Shown here in pieces: positions 1 through 9,316 of a stretch of 64,000 nt of DNA. The position numbers and the translations under genes were made by a program. The stretch lies in contig NZ_CP058909.1 in assembly GCF_013415905.1 (NCBI RefSeq), positions 2,232,001-2,296,000 of the forward strand, read 5' to 3'. This stretch comes from Halosimplex pelagicum (GTDB taxonomy: Archaea > Halobacteriota > Halobacteria > Halobacteriales > Haloarculaceae). Under the pieces are notes generated by a model that saw only the letters and a program-made list of their open reading frames with translations, made no database searches and was not told where the DNA came from. Within the stretch, counting starts at the first letter, position 1. Every line of letters starts with the position of its first letter.

Positions 1-180
1 ACGGTGATCCAGTCGGTGAGCGCCCGCCAGCGACAGGTGGTCCACTATGGACTTGGTGTGTTGTTCATTGGGCTCGGATACATACTGTTGGCAATGGGAC
101 TCATGCGGTTTGGCGTCATGCTCCCGATGCCCGATATCCCGTACTATCAACCGATCGTCGAGTCGGAGGTGGTTACCTGA
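1..180 (+). CDS. C-terminal end of an unidentified membrane protein
   Basis: The frame is open from base 1 to a TGA at 178-180, giving the last 59 residues of a gene that begins outside the window. It contains one long hydrophobic stretch (residues about 15-37, starting YGLGVLFIGLGYILL), so it is probably membrane bound. The stop lies one base before the ATPase start, and its last codons contain the Shine-Dalgarno-like GGAGGT (165-170) for that gene, so the two are probably co-transcribed. I do not recognise the family. Confidence 0.6.
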   Translation, partial: TVIQSVSARQRQVVHYGLGVLFIGLGYILLAMGLMRFGVMLPMPDIPYYQPIVESEVVT

Positions 181-181
181 G

Positions 182-2617
182 ATGTCTACCTGCACACTCT
201 GTGAGCTCCCCGTCGACGATCCAATCACCGACGAAGACATCGACGGCAGGTTCTGCTGTCGGGGCTGTCTAGAGGTCGCACGCCTGGTTGACGACGGTGA
301 GGACGTCGACCTTTCGATTGCAGCCGTCCGTGACCGTGTCGCAGCCGAGGATGACAAACTCGATGTCCCTGAGGATGCCGAAACAGCTTATCTATCGATC
401 GACGGAATGCACTGTCAGACCTGTGAAGGATTCATTGAACTCCTCGCTGAGGAAGCGGCCGGCGTTCACGAAGCGCGTGCGAGCTATGCGACTGAAATGG
501 CCCAGGTAGTGTACGATCCCGACCGCCTCGATCGCAACGGGATCGCTGCGGCACTAAGCCGACTGGGCTATCAGGCCCGCGGTCCCGACGAGGAAAACGA
601 CTCGCTGCGCTCGCGCGTCGAGTTCGGCAAATACCGTGCGGTGATCGCAGCGATACTGATGATGCCGGTGTTGATTCTCTACGTCCTGTTCATCTATCCG
701 GTGTATCTCGGTATCTACCCCGAGAGCTTCCTCTACGGGAGTACCGTTGAAGCGATGGTTTTCGGGCCGTTAGCGGTCTGGAGCACGCTTATCCTCATCG
801 GACTTGGATACCCCATTTTCCGCGGGGCCTATGTGAGCCTGCGAGTCGGTCGCCCGAATATGGACGTGCTGATTGCCATCGCAGTGCTCGCAGCGTACGT
901 CTACTCGCTGGCAACCTATCTCACAGGCGGGCGCGACCCGTACTTCGACGTCGTGGTGATGGTGCTTGCAATCGTCACTATCGGCAACCATCTGGAGTCA
1001 CGGGTCAAACGTGCTGCGCTCGGCAATCGTGCTGACCTCACTGATTCGCGCGTCGATGAAGCCCGTCGGCTCGACGACGACAGCGATGCTACCGAAACCA
1101 TCGAAATTGCAGAGTGTGAGCCGGGAGATCGTCTGTTAGTCAAACCTGGCGAACGGATCCCAGTCGACGGCCAGATCGTCGACGGAACCGCCGCGATCGA
1201 CGAGGCGCTCGTCACGGGTGAATCGCTCCCGCAACGCAAATCTGTCGGAGACAGCGTACTCGGCGGGTCGGTCCTCACTGATAGCGCGATTGTTGTCGAA
1301 GTTGGGCCAGATGCCACCAGCACGATGGATCGCCTCGTCGAACTCCTCTGGAACGTCAAGAGTTCGGCGACGGGCGTCCAGCGTATTGTCAACCGCTTTG
1401 CGGTGCTGTTCGTCCCGCTCGTCCTCGGACTCGCCGCGCTGACTGCCGCTGGCTGGTTCCTCCTTGGGAATGACCCGAACACAGCCATACTAGCCGGTGT
1501 GTCCGTGTTAGTGGTCTCGTGTCCGTGCTCGCTTGGGATCGCGACCCCGCTTGCCCTCGCGGCAGCCACTCGCGATGCAACCGACAATCGGATGCTCGTT
1601 CTCAACGAGACGGTGCTCGAACGGATCGACGACTCCTCAGTCGTCGTGTTCGACAAGACAGGGACGCTCACCACGGGAGAGATGGAACTCGCGGACGTCG
1701 TGGGCGACAATCCCGACGAAGTGCTCTCGATGGCAGCCGCCGTCGAGCGCCGGTCGAGCCACCCCATCGCCGCTGCGATCGACGATTCCGCCCCACCGAC
1801 CACACGCTCGGTGTCGAGCTTCGAGCGCGCCGACCGGACCGTCTCGGCGCTCGTCGACGACGCCCCCGTCGTGGTCGGCCATCCCGACTCCTTCGACGCC
1901 GACGAGTGGACGATTCCCGCGGCGATCGAGGCAGCCGTCACGGACGCCTACGAGTCGGGCACTCATCCCACGGCGGTCGCGTGGGACGGCGTCGTCCGAG
2001 GAATCGTCACGGTGCGAGACACGCCCCGTGAGAACTGGGAGTGCGTGGTTTCCAATCTCGCGGACGCGGATCGAGAACTCGTCGTGCTGACCGGCGACGA
2101 CGAGCGGATGACCGAGACGTTCGCGAACCATCCAGCGATCGATCACGTATTCGCGGGCGTGCGCCCCGAGTCGAAGGAAGCGATCGTCCGGGGACTTCGC
2201 GAGCGTGGGACGACAACGATGATCGGCGACGGCACGAACGATGCGCCCGCACTCGCGAGCGCAGACCTCGGGATCGCGGTCTCAAGCGGCACCGAGCTGG
2301 CGATCGAGGCGGCCGACGCGGTGGTGCTGGACGACCGTCTCGACGCTGTTCCCGAGCTATTCGGGCTGGCGAGTGACACTCGGGGACGAATCAAACAGAA
2401 TCTCGTCTGGGCGGCTGGCTACAACGCAATCGCGCTTCCATTGGCGATGACTGGCATGATTACGCCATTGATTGCCGCCGTTATGATGGCGATCAGCAGT
2501 CTCATCGTCGTCTTTAATTCGAAGCGCCGACTCCTTCCGGCGAACGGAGAAAATTCGGCTGAGACCGACTCTAGCGAGCGTAGCAGCCGACTCGGGCCGC
2601 CAGCACATTCGGACTAA
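182..2617 (+). CDS. Copper-type P1B ATPase, CcoI/FixI-like
   Basis: This 811 aa protein should pump copper or a related soft metal across the cytoplasmic membrane, using ATP. The N-terminus has a Cys-rich metal-binding segment (C4, C7, C25, C26, C29), then an HMA domain with C78-x2-C81. The membrane CPC motif is at 447-449, the phosphorylation motif DKTGT starts at D491, and the hinge motif GDGTND is at 682-687. The Cys-rich domain before the HMA is typical of the CcoI/FixI branch, which loads copper into haem-copper oxidases; that role here is inference. I chose the ATG at 182 because GGAGGT lies 11 bases upstream and the preceding gene ends at 180. An upstream in-frame start at 47 would overlap that gene. 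Confidence 0.93.
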   Translation: MSTCTLCELPVDDPITDEDIDGRFCCRGCLEVARLVDDGEDVDLSIAAVRDRVAAEDDKLDVPEDAETAYLSIDGMHCQTCEGFIELLAEEAAGVHEARASYATEMAQVVYDPDRLDRNGIAAALSRLGYQARGPDEENDSLRSRVEFGKYRAVIAAILMMPVLILYVLFIYPVYLGIYPESFLYGSTVEAMVFGPLAVWSTLILIGLGYPIFRGAYVSLRVGRPNMDVLIAIAVLAAYVYSLATYLTGGRDPYFDVVVMVLAIVTIGNHLESRVKRAALGNRADLTDSRVDEARRLDDDSDATETIEIAECEPGDRLLVKPGERIPVDGQIVDGTAAIDEALVTGESLPQRKSVGDSVLGGSVLTDSAIVVEVGPDATSTMDRLVELLWNVKSSATGVQRIVNRFAVLFVPLVLGLAALTAAGWFLLGNDPNTAILAGVSVLVVSCPCSLGIATPLALAAATRDATDNRMLVLNETVLERIDDSSVVVFDKTGTLTTGEMELADVVGDNPDEVLSMAAAVERRSSHPIAAAIDDSAPPTTRSVSSFERADRTVSALVDDAPVVVGHPDSFDADEWTIPAAIEAAVTDAYESGTHPTAVAWDGVVRGIVTVRDTPRENWECVVSNLADADRELVVLTGDDERMTETFANHPAIDHVFAGVRPESKEAIVRGLRERGTTTMIGDGTNDAPALASADLGIAVSSGTELAIEAADAVVLDDRLDAVPELFGLASDTRGRIKQNLVWAAGYNAIALPLAMTGMITPLIAAVMMAISSLIVVFNSKRRLLPANGENSAETDSSERSSRLGPPAHSD

Positions 2618-2680
2618 GCGCTTGAACGCAGGCATCCTCCGTGACCATCGTACTACGCTTTTGGATCTACGGTCTGTTGC

Positions 2681-3655
2681 TTACTCGCTGAAAGCACTCG
2701 CCACGAGCAGTGGGAAGACGAGTGTCGCTTCTGCCTCGACCTGTGTGTAATTCGTACGCTCATCGTCCTTGATCTTCCCCCACGACACTGCCTCGTTCGG
2801 GGGCGCTCCAGAGAGTGACCCATCTCCTTCCATACCGGTCGAGATGTAGACGACGTAATCCGCCCCGCCGCGGAACAGATTCGTCATGATCGCGTGGTGT
2901 TTCGGCACGCCACCTCCGACCGCGATCAGACCCGTCGTGTCGGCGAGCATCCCATCCTCGATGAGCGAGTCGTAATCGTCGAGAATTTCGATGCCGACCT
3001 CCGAATCGTACCCCTGTCGGTAGTAATAGAGAAAGTTCCCGACTTCGGCGTCTGTCAGCGCCGGACAGTACATGGGAACGTCGTTATCCGCTGCTTGTTT
3101 CAGTACCGAATCCGGATCGTCGAGTGTGTCCCCTAGTTCGCGGGCAAATGCCGTCGGCGTCCGAATCTTTTCGTCGGCGAAGAAATCCTCGAAGAAGTCG
3201 TACAAGTACTCTTCCAGCCAGACATACCGATCAGAGGGAACGAAGAGATTTCCAAGACGGTTGATTCCTTGTTCCCGGAGCGCGGCTTCGTCTGCATCCC
3301 ACTCCCCCATTTTGAATGGTTTCGCCGTCTTGATGACGTCCTCTGCCAGCGATCCCGAGGTCGTGATAAGCACATCGACGTATCCTTCGCGAACGAGGTA
3401 GGCGACGACTTCACGCAATCCCGACGAGATGATATTCGACGTACACGTGAGATAGATCGTGGCATCAGCGTCTTGCATCTGCTCGGCGATGTCGATGGCC
3501 TCTGCGAGTTGTGTCGCCTGAAAACCCGTCGTCGCATAGGATTCCAGCATCTCCTGAAAGTCGAATTCCCCGCGGAAGTCGTAACCCTGCACGTCTGGCG
3601 TGGCTAACTCTTCGTCACTTCCGGGAACAACGTGGTTATGAGAATCGTCGTTCAT
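2681..3655 (-). CDS. dys: Deoxyhypusine synthase
   Basis: This 324 aa enzyme transfers the aminobutyl group of spermidine, or an agmatine equivalent in archaea, to a lysine of initiation factor aIF5A in the NAD-dependent first step of hypusine formation. The C-terminal signature GDGSLSGAPPNEAVSWGKI is present, with the catalytic lysine at about K294, and the Rossmann-like body is full length. An in-frame extension upstream of 3655 has no family resemblance, so I start at the ATG reading MNDDSHNHV. It is divergent from hemD with about 90 bp between the two starts. Confidence 0.95.
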   Translation of the reverse strand: MNDDSHNHVVPGSDEELATPDVQGYDFRGEFDFQEMLESYATTGFQATQLAEAIDIAEQMQDADATIYLTCTSNIISSGLREVVAYLVREGYVDVLITTSGSLAEDVIKTAKPFKMGEWDADEAALREQGINRLGNLFVPSDRYVWLEEYLYDFFEDFFADEKIRTPTAFARELGDTLDDPDSVLKQAADNDVPMYCPALTDAEVGNFLYYYRQGYDSEVGIEILDDYDSLIEDGMLADTTGLIAVGGGVPKHHAIMTNLFRGGADYVVYISTGMEGDGSLSGAPPNEAVSWGKIKDDERTNYTQVEAEATLVFPLLVASAFSE

Positions 3656-3746
3656 ACCGGTACTTTGTAAGATGGGGATTTGAATCGTTCGAGACCGGTC
3701 GCTGATTCTCGATACACACAAGTCCAGCATCGGCTAATTGTCTGGC

Positions 3747-4484
3747 ATGTCCAAGCCAACGGTGGCTGTGCTCCGCCCTGACGACGACCGCATCGTCAAT
3801 GCGGTCGAGTATCTCCAGTCACTCGATGTATCTCCGATCCCAGACCCGATGCTGACAATCGATCCGACTGGTCTAGTTCCACAGCATGCGGACTACTGTG
3901 TCTTCACGAGCAAGACCGGCGTTGACCTGGCCGCGAGAGCAGGATGGGAACAACGGAAAACCACTATTTGTGCCGTCGGAGATCAGACTGCGACCGCATT
4001 ACACAATCGAGGCTATTCAGTTGATGTCGTTCCGTCGACGTTCACATCCGCAGGACTCGTCGACGAGTTATCCGCCGAGGTTGAGGGCCAGACTGTCGAA
4101 ATCGCTCGGAGTGCGCACGGCAGCGACGTGCTTGTCGAAGGAGTAGAAGCAGCGGGCGCAGTCGTCAGTGAAACCCACCTGTATCACTTGGAACGACCGG
4201 AGACTGCGGGACAGTCGGTTTCACTTGCGGTAGACGGTGAGCTGGATGGGATACTGTTCACGTCGCCAAAGACGGTCGAGCACTTCTTTCAGATTACGAC
4301 TGAACGCGACGCTGTCATTGCACTACAACGCGGGTTAGAGGAGACAATTGTTGGTGCGATAGGAGCACCGACAGAGCGTGCTGTCGATAAGCGAGCGATT
4401 CCTGTTGATGCCGTGCCGGACACAGTCGGTTTTAGACGGCTTGCTGAGGTCGCAGTACGTCGAATTCGGGAGGTCAAACAGTGA
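3747..4484 (+). CDS. hemD: Uroporphyrinogen-III synthase
   Basis: A 245 aa HemD-family protein, which closes and inverts ring D of hydroxymethylbilane to make uroporphyrinogen III for haem and corrinoids. The two-domain pattern is visible, with the conserved FTSKTGVD segment in the first half and the matching FTSPKTVEHF segment in the second. HemD sequences diverge widely, so these paired TS motifs are the main evidence. An in-frame TTG nine bases upstream (3738) is an alternative start. It is not beside hemC or a uroporphyrinogen methyltransferase gene here, so it could be a solitary or second copy. Confidence 0.85.
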   Translation: MSKPTVAVLRPDDDRIVNAVEYLQSLDVSPIPDPMLTIDPTGLVPQHADYCVFTSKTGVDLAARAGWEQRKTTICAVGDQTATALHNRGYSVDVVPSTFTSAGLVDELSAEVEGQTVEIARSAHGSDVLVEGVEAAGAVVSETHLYHLERPETAGQSVSLAVDGELDGILFTSPKTVEHFFQITTERDAVIALQRGLEETIVGAIGAPTERAVDKRAIPVDAVPDTVGFRRLAEVAVRRIREVKQ

Positions 4485-4587
4485 ACTGATTAAATACGCA
4501 GGTCTGCTCATTGTCCGGTTTCTGATTTAAGCTACCAGTAGCCGAGAGTCACAACTATTACCACACGGACACTGTTATCAAACTACA

Positions 4588-5103
4588 ATGGACTTCGTAC
4601 ACCTACCAGAGACGCAAGGTACCACATCGATACACGTGGAGACAACAGAGACGGACAATGTCAGTGATGTCGATCAGCTACGGGTATCGAAGGGTGGAGA
4701 TGCATCAGATATCATCCCAGATGAGATACTCACATATCGGATTCGATCGTACGGGAGATTCAACCAAGACGATGCGTCCCCAGCAGTCACGATTCGTGGG
4801 GAGTTTGCACAATTACAGCGTGAGTTGGAAAGCAGAATTGAGCAATTTGACCATACCTGTAATGTCTGTTACGAGGATTCTGAGGTAATCATCTATCAAC
4901 TTGACAAGCAGAAAGACTACGAGTATCTCCTTGATTACTGTGAGATCGAAAACCTTCAACTCCGTGTGATTATTGTCGAGTTGATGAGGGAGATTGCTGC
5001 TGACCGGTCTGAAGATGTGGGTCAGTACCCTCTCGTCATACGCAAACCACGTATGTTCCGAAGTGGCGAACGCCATCTCCTCAATCAACTGTTTCCAGTC
5101 TAG
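4588..5103 (+). CDS. Conserved hypothetical protein
   Basis: A 171 aa soluble acidic protein with no signal peptide, membrane segment or motif that I recognise. It has two cysteines close together (HTCNVCYED near residue 90). It stands alone, 103 bp after hemD and about 170 bp before the isomerase gene. The composition is ordinary for a haloarchaeon, so it is likely a real gene. Confidence 0.6.
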   Translation: MDFVHLPETQGTTSIHVETTETDNVSDVDQLRVSKGGDASDIIPDEILTYRIRSYGRFNQDDASPAVTIRGEFAQLQRELESRIEQFDHTCNVCYEDSEVIIYQLDKQKDYEYLLDYCEIENLQLRVIIVELMREIAADRSEDVGQYPLVIRKPRMFRSGERHLLNQLFPV

Positions 5104-5271
5104 AATCTTCAACTAATCTTACGAGGAGTGACAATGGATTGATTAGTAATGTGTTCACTTAATGGATCGTTTTACGAGTTGTCGGCTTCATCTCCGAGGT
5201 CAAGCCTTGGGGTATTCGCTTGTCCGCTGATAAACAGTACCGTTTTGCAACCCCTTCCTCAAGGTAAACTA

Positions 5272-6354
5272 ATGACGGAAGGCCGCTCGTCGGAGACTGA
5301 AGATCGAAAAGACGACCACATCCGGATCGTTCAGGACCGGGACGTCGAAACCACGGGAACGGGCTTCGAAGACGTTCAGCTCGTCCACGAAGCGCTTCCG
5401 GAACTCCATTACGACGCTATCGATACGTCCATCGAATTCCTGGACCACGAGTTATCCGCTCCGATTTTCATCGAGAGCATGACAGGGGGACATCAAAACA
5501 CCACAGAACTCAATCGTGCACTGGCTCGCGCTGCTGGCGAGACAGGTATCGCTATGGGACTTGGAAGCCAGCGAGCTGGCCTCGAACTCAATGATGACGG
5601 TGTTCTCGAATCCTATACTGTCGTCCGTGATGCCGCACCCGATGCGTTCATCTACGGGAATCTCGGCGCAGCACAACTTCGAGAGTACGACCTCGAAATG
5701 GTTGAGCGCGCAGTGGAGATGATTGAAGCGGATGCACTCGCAGTCCACCTGAACTTCCTCCAGGAAGCCGTCCAACCTGAAGGCGACGTTGACGGCCGGG
5801 ATTGTCTGACAGCCATTGAGCGAGTGGCCGCGGATCTCTCTGTACCAATCATTGTCAAGGAAACGGGTAATGGAATTTCAGGGGAGACTGCCCGAAAACT
5901 GTCTAAGGCCGGCGTTGACGCGATTGATGTCGCTGGAAAAGGCGGTACGACATGGTCCGGGATCGAAGCTTACCGGGCAGCAGCGGCGAACGCACCGCGA
6001 CAGGAACGAATTGGTACGCTGTTCCGAGAATGGGGAATTCCGACCGCTGCAAGCACGACCGAGTGTGTCGCCGAACACAACTGCGTAATTGCGAGCGGCG
6101 GTGTACGGACGGGATTGGACATAGCAAAGGCGGTCGCGTTAGGTGCACTCGCCGGTGGGTTGGCCAAACCGTTCCTGAAACCGGCTACTAACGGATTTGA
6201 TGCCGTCGTTGAACGAGTCGAGGACTTGATTGCCGAGCTACGGACAGCAATGTTTGTCACCGGTTCGAAATCGATCCCGGACCTTCAACAGACGGAGTAC
6301 GTCTTGCAAGGAGAAACGCACGAATACGTCACCCAACGAACCAGCAGAGAGTAG
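5272..6354 (+). CDS. fni: Type 2 isopentenyl-diphosphate delta-isomerase
   Basis: A 360 aa FMN-dependent enzyme that interconverts isopentenyl and dimethylallyl diphosphate for the isoprenoid chains of archaeal lipids. Family features are the N-terminal RKDDHI segment, the [12 protein letters not shown]/substrate segment, the GLGSQR segment, the VKETGNGIS strand, the [15 protein letters not shown] loop and a glycine-rich IASGGVRTG phosphate-binding segment. I start at the ATG at 5272 (MTEGRSSET). The frame extends 41 codons further upstream, but that part has no family resemblance. It converges on the MFS gene. Confidence 0.95.
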   Translation: MTEGRSSETEDRKDDHIRIVQDRDVETTGTGFEDVQLVHEALPELHYDAIDTSIEFLDHELSAPIFIESMTGGHQNTTELNRALARAAGETGIAMGLGSQRAGLELNDDGVLESYTVVRDAAPDAFIYGNLGAAQLREYDLEMVERAVEMIEADALAVHLNFLQEAVQPEGDVDGRDCLTAIERVAADLSVPIIVKETGNGISGETARKLSKAGVDAIDVAGKGGTTWSGIEAYRAAAANAPRQERIGTLFREWGIPTAASTTECVAEHNCVIASGGVRTGLDIAKAVALGALAGGLAKPFLKPATNGFDAVVERVEDLIAELRTAMFVTGSKSIPDLQQTEYVLQGETHEYVTQRTSRE

Positions 6355-6460
6355 CAGCCAGATGAGGCGCCTTCAGTACCTTGGCAGGACAATATGTTGA
6401 GCGAGTGTGTGACTCTCTGAGGAATCCAACAGAACCGATCGGTCACGTGGTTCTGAGTAT

Positions 6461-7627
6461 TCACAAACGTCTTGTTGTAAACCACGTTACTCCGATGAGG
6501 AAGGCACCGACACCAGACACGAACAACGTTTGTCGGTAACCGAATACCGTTGCAGCCCCGACGCTAAGCGGTGGGCCGACCGTCGTGCCGAGTCTGAGCA
6601 CGCTCGTTCGAATACTCATAATACTCCCCCGAAATTCGTCCGGTGCTCGTTCGTTGAGTGCCGTATCCGTAATCGGCTCCGCGAGCCCCTGACCAAGGCC
6701 GAACAGAAGGAGTGCGCCCGCAACCACGTAGATGGAGTCTGCGAGAGCGACGACGACGAGTCCAATCCCATAACTCACGAACCCGAGCGCGATTGATTGG
6801 AAACTCGTGAGTACTTGAAGCACTCGATCGCCCTGCATTGCGGTCATTCCCATCGTGACCGCAGGTAGTCCCACGAGAAGACCGATCCCTGCTGACGAGA
6901 GCTGATAATCGTTGGCGAGCAGGAACGGAACAGCAGTGAGTTGTGCGCCATAGAGGATGACGAATATCCCAAAGATAGCGAGGTACAGCACAGCGAAGGG
7001 AGTCATCGGAGTTGGTCCAGTAAGAAACTCATGAATACTTGAACTCGAATTGGCTCTGTCCCGGTCGGGTTCCTCAAGCAACGTTATCCCGGGGATTGCG
7101 ACGAGAAGAGCGAGGAGGAAACATGCGAACGGCGCCGACCAGGCCAGTGTTGCAAGTGCCCCACCGAGCAGCGGATAGCCGGCAGCGCCAACCGCGAGAA
7201 TCGCCGCGTTCGTGCCGATCAACACGCGTCGTTGTTCACCGGTAAAGAGGTCGCCAAGGAGTGTGACCGTCAGCATCACGATCGCACTGCTCGCCGCACC
7301 TTGGATTGCTCGTAGGACAAGAATCAGCGTGAACTCGGAGATGAAGATGATGCCGCCCCCACTGAGTCCGAATACGACGAGCGCTGGGATCAGAATCGGT
7401 TTCCGACCGATTCGGTCGGACAGCAGTCCGATAGGAAGTGTGAGAAATATCCCGGGAAGCGTGAACGCTGATAGTAAGAGACTGGTCTGTGACTCGGAGA
7501 TATTCCACGCTTCCTGCACCGCAGGGAGTGCCGGGCTGATGAGTGAGACGCCCATGACCGCGACGAGCGTACTTGCGAAAATCACCGCTGCTGCCGGTGA
7601 TTCCCGGAGGGTCCGTCTCCATTCCAT
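6461..7627 (-). CDS. MFS transporter, drug-efflux type
   Basis: A 388 aa major facilitator protein with about 12 hydrophobic segments. It has the loop 2-3 signature of the family (GLLSDRIGRKP, motif A) and motif C-like glycines in segment 5 (AVGAAGYPLLGG), a pattern seen in proton-coupled drug exporters. The substrate cannot be read from the sequence. It lies among other small export and salvage genes and is divergent from the deaminase gene. Confidence 0.88.
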   Translation of the reverse strand: MEWRRTLRESPAAAVIFASTLVAVMGVSLISPALPAVQEAWNISESQTSLLLSAFTLPGIFLTLPIGLLSDRIGRKPILIPALVVFGLSGGGIIFISEFTLILVLRAIQGAASSAIVMLTVTLLGDLFTGEQRRVLIGTNAAILAVGAAGYPLLGGALATLAWSAPFACFLLALLVAIPGITLLEEPDRDRANSSSSIHEFLTGPTPMTPFAVLYLAIFGIFVILYGAQLTAVPFLLANDYQLSSAGIGLLVGLPAVTMGMTAMQGDRVLQVLTSFQSIALGFVSYGIGLVVVALADSIYVVAGALLLFGLGQGLAEPITDTALNERAPDEFRGSIMSIRTSVLRLGTTVGPPLSVGAATVFGYRQTLFVSGVGAFLIGVTWFTTRRL

Positions 7628-7773
7628 TCGTTCTGTCTACCTCTTCACAACTCTTTGCCGTAAACCGTCCGATACTGGATGATGACGATTGCCACGCAAC
7701 TATTGCAATGACGCTCGTAAACAGAATCCAGCAGAGATTTGTGTGAACTGCTCCGAGTCCCTCAACAGTACGT

Positions 7774-8238
7774 ATGTCTGGTTCCACCTTCGACGAGTTC
7801 GATCATGACTCGCATATGAGAACGGCGTTTGAACTCGCTCAGGAGGCCGCTGCCCGAGGCGATCGACCGTTCGGATCCGTGCTCGTCCGCGACGATACAG
7901 CCATCATGACCGATTCGAATCGTGTCGTCACCGAAGACGACATCCGGCGACATCCTGAGCTCCATCTCGCGTACCGTGCGTGCCAAGAATACGATCCCGA
8001 CGAACGTGCGGAGATGGTGATGTACACGAGTACGGAGCCGTGCCCGATGTGTGCTGGCGGAATGAGGACTGCGGGGTTCAGTCGCGTCGTCTACAGCGTC
8101 GGAAGTGATGAAATTGCAGCGTTCACCGGAAACGAGCCGACAGTCCGCTCCGCAGAAATCCTCGATGGCATCAGTGACGTTGTTGGGCCTGTCCTGAACG
8201 ACGAAGGCCGTCACGTCCACCGAGAATACGACTGGTAA
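7774..8238 (+). CDS. Nucleoside/guanine deaminase family protein
   Basis: A 154 aa zinc-dependent deaminase of the cytidine/deoxycytidylate deaminase fold. The second zinc motif TEPCPMCAGG is complete. The first zinc and proton-shuttle motif reads HPEL instead of the more common HAE, and still supplies the His and the Glu. The length and the GAFRPFGSV-like segment (GDRPFGSVLV) fit guanine deaminase or TadA-like nucleoside deaminases that act on free bases. The exact substrate is unknown. Confidence 0.85.
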   Translation: MSGSTFDEFDHDSHMRTAFELAQEAAARGDRPFGSVLVRDDTAIMTDSNRVVTEDDIRRHPELHLAYRACQEYDPDERAEMVMYTSTEPCPMCAGGMRTAGFSRVVYSVGSDEIAAFTGNEPTVRSAEILDGISDVVGPVLNDEGRHVHREYDW

Positions 8239-8268
8239 GGTCCTCAAACGACGAGTACCGAGCCGTCG

Positions 8269-8592
8269 TTAGTGTCCCCCAGAGACAAAGTGGAGGCCGA
8301 CGATTCCGAAGACGATCACGGAAATAAAGAGGAGGCGAAGACTCGTGGCTGGTTCATCGAAGAGCACGATACCGAGCGACGCAGTTCCGACAGCGCCAAT
8401 TCCAGTCCAGACGGCATACGCGGTCCCGATCGGCAGATTCTGAACTGCTTTTGCGAGCAACACCATACTGATAATGAGCGCAATGACCGTTCCAGCCGTT
8501 GGGATCGGTTCCGTGAGACCATCAGAGTACTCCAAACCAATTGCCCAAGCGATCTCGAATAGGCCAGCTACGAAGAGTAGGAGCCAAGACAT
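8269..8592 (-). CDS. SMR exporter, SugE/Gdx-like
   Basis: A 107 aa small multidrug resistance protein with four membrane helices, acting as a proton-coupled antiporter dimer. The conserved membrane-embedded glutamate is in LFEIAWAIGLEYSDG (E13), and the helix 3 motif GTAYAVWTGIGAVG is of the SugE/Gdx type, whose known members export guanidinium. Whether this one does is inference. The promoter side has a palindrome that looks like an operator (see 8613-8660). Confidence 0.9.
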   Translation of the reverse strand: MSWLLLFVAGLFEIAWAIGLEYSDGLTEPIPTAGTVIALIISMVLLAKAVQNLPIGTAYAVWTGIGAVGTASLGIVLFDEPATSLRLLFISVIVFGIVGLHFVSGGH

Positions 8593-8612
8593 TCCGCTAA
8601 ACCTTGCTCACA

Positions 8613-8660
8613 GATCGGACTATAGCTTTCGATATCGAAAGACAACTGTCGATTCGATAT
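8613..8660 (-). promoter_or_regulatory. TATA box and palindromic operator of the SMR gene
   Basis: A TATA-like CTATAG (8620-8625) lies about 28-33 bases before the start codon of the minus-strand SMR gene, as in a leaderless promoter. Directly upstream is a perfect 16-bp palindrome, CTTTCGATATCGAAAG (8626-8641). The half-site TTCGATATC recurs at about 8653-8661 and forms a 9-bp inverted repeat with the first site. The position suggests a repressor or activator site. Confidence 0.55.
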
Positions 8661-8846
8661 CTCCAGGACGGGGAAGCACCATTTCGATTGCTTCTACCAA
8701 CAGCGCGGCATTCCGCCGGGACGGTTGATGTGTGGATTCTCTCTGCTGGAGCTCTCAACGGCACAGATTAGCCATATACGGCCTCTCACCGGCATAGAAA
8801 CCTACCGGACAGTTAAACACAGACACCCACCGGGAAATTGACTACG

Positions 8847-8866
8847 CTTAGCAGCCAACAGCTAAG
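8847..8866 (+). promoter_or_regulatory. Short inverted repeat before the DUF488-type gene
   Basis: CTTAGC (8847-8852) and GCTAAG (8861-8866) form an inverted repeat ten bases before the start codon of the broken DUF488-type gene. It could be an operator or a small leader hairpin. The assignment rests only on position and symmetry. Confidence 0.25.
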
Positions 8867-8875
8867 ACAGAGACT

Positions 8876-9316
8876 ATGACCACCTCTGACATTCTCGACG
8901 ATACGCATGTTGCAGCACTACAGCATGATCTCGCGGACGTTCCTGCAGAGGCTACGCTCGTGGGAGTGGTTCGACGGCCAACCGGCTGGTTCAGATCGAC
9001 GATCGACGAGAACTATCCAGTACCAGTACTCGGTTCCCCGGCAGACCTCTTCGATGAGTTCAAACAGCGACAAGAGGATTTCACGATACGGGGGATGTGT
9101 GACGAAGGTGCGCATAATGCTGCTTGGGATGAGGTCGGATTCGAGGATCGGTACTGAACACATCTCACTGAAGCAGAGGCTGCCCAAGACGCAGTCGCTG
9201 AACTTATCGATCGACTCCGTGCCAAGGAACAGCTTGTCTTTGCCTGTTTCGAAAACACCAACCAGAAACGCTGTCACCGGACAATTCTCAAAGACCAGAT
9301 CACTGAACAGCTGTAG
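8876..9316 (+). pseudogene. DUF488-type protein gene interrupted by an in-frame TGA
   Basis: The reading frame starts MTTSDILDD, stops at a TGA (9155-9157) after 93 codons, and then continues in the same frame for 52 further sense codons to a TAG at 9314-9316. The part after the TGA reads THLTEAEAAQDAVAELIDRL and ends with FENTNQKRCHRTILKD. The CHR segment after a CFE motif is the usual C-terminal signature of DUF488-like proteins, so it belongs to the same gene. A single base change explains the break. The function of the family is not established. Confidence 0.75.

Noticed and set aside
916-1941. 341-codon open frame on the minus strand opposite the P-type ATPase
   Set aside because: It is Ser/Thr/Arg-rich without any family pattern and lies fully opposite a clear gene; a typical shadow in GC-rich DNA.
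8876-9316. Selenocysteine at the in-frame TGA of the DUF488-type gene
   Set aside because: No selenocysteine use is known in haloarchaea and the position is not catalytic; a mutation is simpler.
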